Assembly: GCA_026874595.1 (NCBI GenBank)
Contig: CM049321.1
Span: forward strand, 19,868,979-19,932,978
Length of the DNA stretch: 64,000 bases
DNA from: Sipunculus nudus
Lineage: Eukaryota > Annelida > Sipuncula > Golfingiida > Sipunculidae
Direction: 5' to 3'
This document shows, piece after piece, positions 57,661-64,000 of the stretch (positions are counted from its first letter, which is position 1; each line of letters begins with the position of its first letter). The position numbers were made by a program, and so were the translations under genes. The notes beneath the pieces were generated by a model. It did no database searches. It was given only the letters and a program-made list of their open reading frames with translations, and was not told the DNA's origin.

Positions 57661-57907
57661 AAACAGGGGCCTGGACAGCCGAGCGGTGAAACGCTTGGCT
57701 TTCTCCGCTGGCGACCCAGGTTCGATCCCCGGTGTGGCTATGAGAGTGGGTTGTAGTTGCCCATCCAAGGTCTGTGGTTTTCTCCGGGTCCTCTAGTTTT
57801 GTCCACACTTACCGACTACCAAGCGCCAACATCCGAGCCATGGAGAGTGCCTCGTATTAGTTATAATAACTAGTTGTACAATCCATGTAAAATAAATAAA
57901 GTTTATA
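57661..57907 (+). mobile_element. tRNA-derived SINE with 16-bp target duplication
   Basis: The 5' part is tRNA-like with an A box (TGGACAGCCGAGCGG, 57672-57686) and a perfect B box (GGTTCGATCCC, 57719-57729). The stretched arm between them suggests a class II (Leu/Ser-type) tRNA origin. The body has 'tgtggttttctccgggtcct' and the tail is 'aaataaataaagttta'. TTTAATTTTTGTATAA flanks it at 57645-57660 and 57908-57923. The match of both flanks and the intact promoter boxes imply a young copy, moved by LINE machinery in trans. Confidence 0.92.
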
Positions 57908-57923
57908 TTTAATTTTTGTATAA

Positions 57924-59527
57924 TCTGCAACAATAATGGAAAAATTCAAGGTTACTCACATAATGCTGCAGTCCATATATAGCTGTACGTTTTCTATGAA
58001 TTTTACATGAACCAAGACCGATGACTGTGGTTTTTCAAACGACCTACCATTTGGACAATAATATATTCAAACTTTGGCAGACAGTGACTGTGTCTGTCAA
58101 AACCTATCAATAAGTAACTCTTCCATTAGATTAGAATTTTCCTCTCAAAATGTATAAATCCTTAAAATATCAGATACTAATATATTTATATTTCTTTAAT
58201 TGTTATGTGGTTTGTATTTCCAGGAAACTGATGAAAACAAATATCTATATATTCGTACTAAATATCCTACACAACAATTGTGACTTAAAAAAACAGAGTA
58301 GCCCACCTTTTGGCCAATAAAATATTCAAGGTTTAGCATACAGTGTTTAACTGGACGAGGTACTTCACAAGAAGACAAAATCAATACGACCCATGGACGT
58401 TACCTAGCTTTTTACACCGAGGATATAGCGTCTGAGTTAAACAACGCAGTTCTTAAATCAATGCCCAGGTTAAATTCCACGTCAAACCCAGATCCCATAA
58501 GCTGCTTTTGACTGACACTGTTACAAGAATCTATATATATATTTTTATATAATACCCACCACAACCAAAAACTACCTCAAGCCAACTGGAGTAACTCCAC
58601 TCAAGTAATCTACTGTACATGTCAAGACTGCAAATTATTGCCAATATCAGCCTTAAAACTGTAGTTTTGGCCCAGATATCTCATTATGAGAAAGTGATAG
58701 CTCAGTCCAAAATTCCCTGCAAGGCATGATGGTTTCAGCTAGCATTATATTATTTAAGGATTGCATGGAATATAAAAGTACAGCAGCCCAGAAACTCAAG
58801 ATATTCTACAGTATTGGACAAGAATGGTGTAAGCTGTTTAAAGTGAATTTTAGACAAAACACAAAATTAACTGAAAGATGCCGGATTATGGTTCATTAGG
58901 TGCATAACCATGAATTTCTCATATGCTTTCACACTGGCAGATGATTTAAACTGCTGTTAAAGACTAAAAGGTTAAGATTCTAGATTTATAGTTAGGGTAA
59001 ATGATTTTGCAAATCTCATCTAGCAATTTTTCTGTACTGGTATGGTGTTTGGATCAATTTATAAAAAATAAATATTATACACAACTTTTCTCAACTCACA
59101 GCCAAGGTAGCCAGTTCAGGAGCTACAGAAGTCAAGAATCTCAGTTAACTCCTGGGTAGAGAGAGCAAATGTGGTGGTGATGTCTTTTCTAGGGTCATCA
59201 GCTTACAAGCCTAGTTATTACAGGACCTGCACCTCCAAACTCTTGTGGTCACAAGGGAAATGCAGTGACAATATTTCCTCACACTATAGCATGCATTTGA
59301 TGAACTTTCTCATGAATGCTAGTTCTACATACAATTCAATTTTCCTCCAGATTTAAATTTAAATTGAGGGGTACTATAAAGAGTTACAAAACTTAAACAA
59401 TACCCTCCTTTTCTTAAGATTACATATTAAAACACTATTTATACACACCAAGATCACCATTTGATATTTTAAATTAAATACATAGACGAAGTAACAAATA
59501 CAAAAAGGACTATATAAACAAAATTAC
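57924..59527. other. Non-coding stretch
   Basis: No firm gene. 58,420-58,520 is GC-richer and open on both strands (minus frame MGSGFDVEFNLGIDLRTAL; plus frame SELNNAVLKSMPRL), so an exon is possible but strand and frame cannot be settled. Confidence 0.4.
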
Positions 59528-59663
59528 CTGAAGTGTCAGAAACAGTTTCTAAGTGCACACCATTCCAGCACATGGTGTCAAAATCACAACCAGGGTACCG
59601 ATAATCAAACTCAGTGATCTCGAGGGCACACACCATCTTGACCGGCATGGTCGTAAAAATCAA
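59528..59663 (-). CDS. Probable first coding exon, unrecognised protein
   Basis: On the minus strand, ATG at 59663 or, more likely, ATG at 59648 (context ACGACCATGC) opens MPVKMVCALEITEFDYRYPG, then CDFDTMCWNGVHLETVSDTS. It is followed by a strong donor, TCAG|GTAATT (exon end 59528, phase 1). Codons favour G/C-ended forms more than the surrounding DNA, and five cysteine or tryptophan positions argue against noise. No domain is recognised; it looks like a cytosolic N-terminus without a signal peptide. Downstream exons should lie at lower coordinates; 43,984 begins in a compatible phase. It is the best-supported host exon in the window, but still a prediction. Confidence 0.45.
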
Positions 59664-59948
59664 TCATGCATTTGACGGACAGGCTGCCGTGCCTTCCAAT
59701 TGTGTTCAGTAGCACAGAAACAGACAAGCTGAATACAGGATTATTGTATGGCGTGCCCTGCCTAGAATTCAGTGCCTGAGCACAGGCTTACAATGCATGC
59801 GGCAGTCATTTATTATGAGATGATATAAGGGATGGCATAAACCCTCCATGGTTAGTTACAATGTGGTATTCATTTTTGTATGGCCCTATCCACACTTGGT
59901 TTGCATGTAATCCTAACAATACAAAACTAGTTTACTCTAGTCTGGAAA

Positions 59949-60139
59949 TACAGTAAAACTTCACCTTACAACCACCCCCATTTAGTGACCACCTTATTTA
60001 ACAACCAATTTTCACAGTCTCTGAGTCTCAATTCCTTTTTATCTTTATGTCAGACCTTGCTTTGACGACTACCTAGAAAATGCGACCATGCTTTAAAAAA
60101 AAATGTTGGTGGTCATACTTTGGAGGTTTCGCTGAAGTA
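59949..60139. mobile_element. Tc1/mariner-like MITE copy
   Basis: TACAGTAAAACTTCACC at the left and TTTGGAGGTTTCGCTGAAGT at the right, with TA at both edges. The interior matches the 30.8-kb copy ('tttttatctttatgtcagac'). It is older than the 50.4-kb copy, judging by worn ends. Confidence 0.65.
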
Positions 60140-61304
60140 CATTTTGAGTCCATATTAAAGTTTGCTTTATAAGAGCCTAAATAAGTTTATGAAACTTAAT
60201 GCACTGTGACTTTCCTGTCCACACTTGATTTGCTGATATCCAATTTACTGTACTGAAACAATGGAATGCAATCTTGCAAAATGAATGACATCTTTGATTC
60301 ACTGATTGACAGCTAAAACTAGTTTCACTGATCTGCCTGTACACACTAGGAACCAGTTTACTGTAAACCATGATATGAGAAGATCAAACTACAATAAAAC
60401 ACCTTAAAAGCTGAACTGTAAACCAGACTGATGCGGATTATCAGCCTACTGCAGACAGAGAAATCTGACTGATATTTAATAATGGTATTTATTTCAAGAA
60501 TATATACATTTTATTGGTACATATTCAAGGCCAGATAATTTGTTAGAACAAATTCATTGAATTTCATAAAAAAAAATAAATGAAAATTCCTGCTTAATGA
60601 GAGCGTTGACAGCAATGGTTAACTGACAAACAGAGAAAATATGTTGGCCATACCATATAAGATGACCTGTCTATAAAAGAGGTAGCATAGACAGAATGAG
60701 GGAGGGGGAAGGGAATAAAAGTAAGCAGAACTTAGAATAGGGAACCCCATGTCATACAACAAGAAGACTAACTATATACATAGCTAGGACACTGGAAATA
60801 TTCTGTCACAGCTACTGAACAGATCTAGTATATATATATATACTGAACAGAGGTGGTATATAAGACCAAAAATCACTACAAATATTTGATTTGTAGTTGT
60901 ACACTTTGTCGGAGTAATTGCATGATATCTATTAAAGCAGGGTCCTGCATGCATGACACAAATGGAAATGAAAAGGTTGTCAGATACATCTGGTATTGTA
61001 GGTCTCCCTCATGATGGGGACCTGATTACTTGTTCAAATGTGCATGAAGATCGTGACAATCTGGCAGATGCAGCAATTTCTTTTTTCTCCTGTCTAATCC
61101 AGGTGAAGTTCTCCGAATAACAAACCTCCTTATTCAACTGCCAACGGTAATGTTAACAATCCGGAATTCTCTCAGCATACAAATCTCCAAACACATGCAA
61201 AGATTTATGGCTCTTACTGGCAGTATTGCCATTCTTTTATGAGCTCTGTTTTTTCTACTTTTTATGCTCTTTCTTAACAAGCACAATACCTTATATTAGT
61301 TTTT
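60140..61304. other. AT-rich non-coding stretch
   Basis: No gene or bounded repeat recognised. Confidence 0.5.
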
Positions 61305-62576
61305 GTAATCGGTTGTTATTTCATGAACGATCATCAGTAAAAATTGGTTGACCTCTACCGACTGATAATCGGAATTAATAGGTTGTATACTATATAACAT
61401 TTTTTCTCACATATATATGTATACAGACCTGTACTTTTTCACTTACAGGCCTACATATTTGCTAATATATGTTATAATTCTATAACATGTGTGAATATTT
61501 ACTTGGGTATGAAATTATTAGTAAACATACTGAGAGTGTGCTCATATGAATTAAATGAAAGTTTACATTTCCCCAACACAAAAGTCTGTTATTTGCAATC
61601 AATTGTGACACTGCATGATAGATGATCAGACTGTTTTGCACCTACCGACCCATCTTCAATTATAATTGATCAGGGTTGGCATTTTTATAAACAGCCGGTT
61701 GAATCCACTGGACTCATCCAGATTAATCCGGATCAGATGAAACAGGTTTTATCCAGTTTTATCTGAAATTTGGGTGTATACTGTCTGTGAAGTAGACATT
61801 TCATATTAAATTGAGCTTTCCACAGTAAAATAATAAAGTTCTAATAGGAAACATTTTTCTAGTTGACTGAATAAGTATGTTACTGTGTAGTTACATATAT
61901 AACAACATTTCTTGTCACAGATCTCTACTGAAAACGAAGCCATGATCTTAATATTAAGTCTGAGACTTTTAAATTATTTCTCTTTTTTAGAGTGACTTTT
62001 TAAAACATAATCACGTTTTGTACATTACACTATAAAAAAAAATAACAACTGCAGTTCACACATGTTTAGTTAAACTCCACAATCATTTGTACCATAGATT
62101 AAATGTACTGTCATATATTCACAGATTAACATATATTCATACATCTCAGAGAGATGTACATAATCTGGTCATTTATTGCATAAATGACTTAAGATATACA
62201 GTGAGATCAGTTGTTTTTATGAGGGTTCCCTCTGACACACCAACAATAAAATGCTTAAAAAGCTGTCTTGCCCAAGTTGGTTTCTCTTAGCATAAGCTAC
62301 AGCATGTGGCTGCTGACAACAGTGAAACCTGAACCTGGAGGAACTTGCCAATAGGATATCAAGCTTATATATTGTTTATATATTAATAAATCTTTTGAAT
62401 TTAATTATCCTGATTAAAAAATATTAATTACATTAAATTTTACAAAGTGATTCTGAGTTTGATCCAGTTGAATCCTGTATTATCTGGATAAAACTGAGTT
62501 TTATCCACTGTCCTGGATTAAACAAATTTAATCCGGATAAAACCCAACCCTGTAATTGATCATCAACCCATCACTA
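61305..62576 (-). mobile_element. hAT-like repeat, 'CAGTGATGGG' family, copy 2, interrupted
   Basis: Reverse complement of the 53.85-kb repeat, ending CCCATCACTA near 62,576. It is split at 61,671-62,552 by the CAGGGTTGG hAT. Confidence 0.55.
61671..62552. mobile_element. Non-autonomous hAT, CAGGGTTGG ends, 882 bp, exact 8-bp duplication
   Basis: Ends CAGGGTTGG and CCAACCCTG, as in the 3,924-7,986 element. TAATTGAT flanks it at 61663-61670 and 62553-62560. Subterminal repeats are 'ttttatcca(g)' and 'aatccggataaaac' rather than 'gttttaggcag'. No transposase frame. Confidence 0.93.
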
Positions 62577-64000
62577 CCTTACATAAAAACACCAAATATC
62601 TGCAGATTAGGTTGACAAAATGGCAGCCCCAAAAAGCAGTTTAAAGAAACTTAATTAAATAAAGCTGTCAGGGTTCGATAAGGGTACAAGGATGTGACAC
62701 AAAGTACTCAGAGGACAGCATCCAGGTGAAATTAAATCTATCTACGGAAAGAGTTTCATGGAAAGAGGACAGGTATTGGCAAATTTCTGAGCAGAATAAA
62801 CGCCCATTTTTTTAAGTATAGTGAAAGAAAGTGTCCCTAAGCAAAATGATCTTATTTTCTAGCACAGGTCTGGAATTTTTTTTTTACATGACTGATAAGT
62901 TACATTTCAGAACATCTGATAGCTTGTATTTGACATCTAAACCTAATATTTTTATTTGAAATTTTCCAGTCACAATCTTTTTGAAACCTAAGTATTTCTT
63001 ATTCCCTATGTTGTCACATATTGAGCACAATTATTTTATTCAGGTCTGTGCCACAAAAGGTTGCCCATAAAACTAACAAATTGCAGAGCTCCGTCTGACC
63101 CCGAGTCCGCAACTGCAACAAATCAGACTTAAGAGACTCAGTGAGCCTAAAAAACCTTGGATTTTCTCCAAGAAATAAGTGCTATATTCATTACCATGGT
63201 AACTACAACCATTTCAATCCCGCAACCATCCATCACATTGAAATCTCCTATAAAAATGACAGGATTAATCAGAACACTGTCAAAATTATTCATAGAGAAT
63301 CCTGTGTGTTACACAGACTTGGCTAAGACTCATCTAAAAACCTACTCCGCCTAAGTACTTTTACTGCTAGTGAGTTGAAATTCAATCAATGTACCTAATT
63401 ACATATATTAATATTTATTCAACAATTTGATGCAACTAAAAAATATAAATGGAAGGTCATATCAGAATGGACACTACTTGTATATAACTCATTAAGGTAC
63501 CGGAATTCTGATGAAACATCTTCATCTGACCATGTTAGGTTTGTTGAATTATTTCAAAATGTGACATAACTGTGTTTCTTTGCCATTGTGTTTTGTTTCT
63601 TTGCCATTGTGTATTAGTGAATAACTGTTGCAGCATCCCTACATGAGTGCGTGCCCAATTGCCCTGGCACGTCTAGAGTGACCTTTTGCCTACTTTTTAA
63701 CCCTGCGCAAAGATGTTATTGAAATTGATCATATAGGTTGGTATAGTGAAAATCTCCAAGTGAATAAATTTTTGGGAAAATCCAACTGTATATAACAAAA
63801 AGATAAGATATTTTATGTTTTTTTTTTTGGTTTACATTAGGATGTAGCACGTGACTAAAATGGCCATCCTTGAAGTGAGAGTCATCATTTCACAGACGAT
63901 AATATGCGCCCCCTTATTAAAGATGCTTTTTTATTTCTATTTAAATTTATTATTCTGGCTGAGTCGTTACACTGACATGGCTTCCACACACAAAAATACA
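62577..64000. other. Non-coding stretch
   Basis: No gene seen. A short direct repeat, GTTTCTTTGCCATTGTGT, occurs twice near 63,573-63,612. Overlapping frames at 63,141-63,354 are unconvincing. Confidence 0.45.

Noticed and set aside
57661-57740. A tRNA gene
   Set aside because: Boxes fit, but the body, tail and 16-bp target duplication show a SINE; the tRNA fold is not complete.
58420-58520. Possible exon on either strand
   Set aside because: Both strands open for over 30 codons with comparable splice-like sites; undecidable.

Overview
This looks like eukaryotic, AT-rich nuclear DNA from a marine invertebrate, most likely a bivalve mollusc. It has no operons, ribosome binding sites or long ORFs. 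Instead it holds a dense pile of DNA transposons, a tRNA-derived SINE, long divergent tandem repeats, and a repeat family built like the 'pearl'/HINE elements of bivalves (5' palindrome, subterminal inverted repeats, core repeats, ACGG/GACG microsatellite, 3' hairpin). The assignment rests on repeat style only; no diagnostic host gene was recognised.

Layout. About 1.6-8.3 kb is a nest. A pearl-like element is split by a 4.06-kb hAT-type element (8-bp target duplication), which is itself split by a 2.5-kb element. That inner element encodes a damaged minus-strand protein with SWIM zinc finger, AT-hook, Ulp1/C48 peptidase and PHD finger. 11.4-12.56 kb is a 29-bp minisatellite with a 116-bp higher-order period. 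16.7-19.1 kb holds a retro-inserted segment with 18-bp flanking repeats and a 1.37-kb TIR element. 20.6-24.0 kb is a pearl-like element made of about 280-bp and 340-bp tandem units carrying the palindrome GGTGGCGCCACC. 26.8-27.2 kb is a large inverted repeat. 32.1-34.0 kb is a third pearl-like copy. 36.8 kb is a Harbinger-like MITE. 39.4-41.2 kb is an inverted pearl-like copy interrupted by an 899-bp hAT. 44.67-46.85 kb is a 2.2-kb foldback element with palindromic subterminal repeats. 50.4-51.5 kb is a mariner-like MITE interrupted by a second copy of the same hAT. 57.7 kb is a SINE. 61.3-62.6 kb is another hAT inside a hAT-like repeat.

Host genes. Only short candidate exons can be suggested, mostly on the minus strand: about 59.6, 43.9-44.3, 24.7 and 9.9 kb, with one plus-strand candidate at 30.1 kb. 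Each rests on an open frame between plausible splice signals, and none was matched to a known protein. A CCAAT/E2F-rich, GC-richer patch at 44.32-44.49 kb is the best promoter candidate. The rest is best read as intron or intergenic DNA.

Insertion order can be read directly: each uninterrupted element inside another is younger than its host. I found no prokaryote-type system, no CRISPR array and no rRNA. Repeat boundaries with target duplications are well supported; exon calls are tentative.
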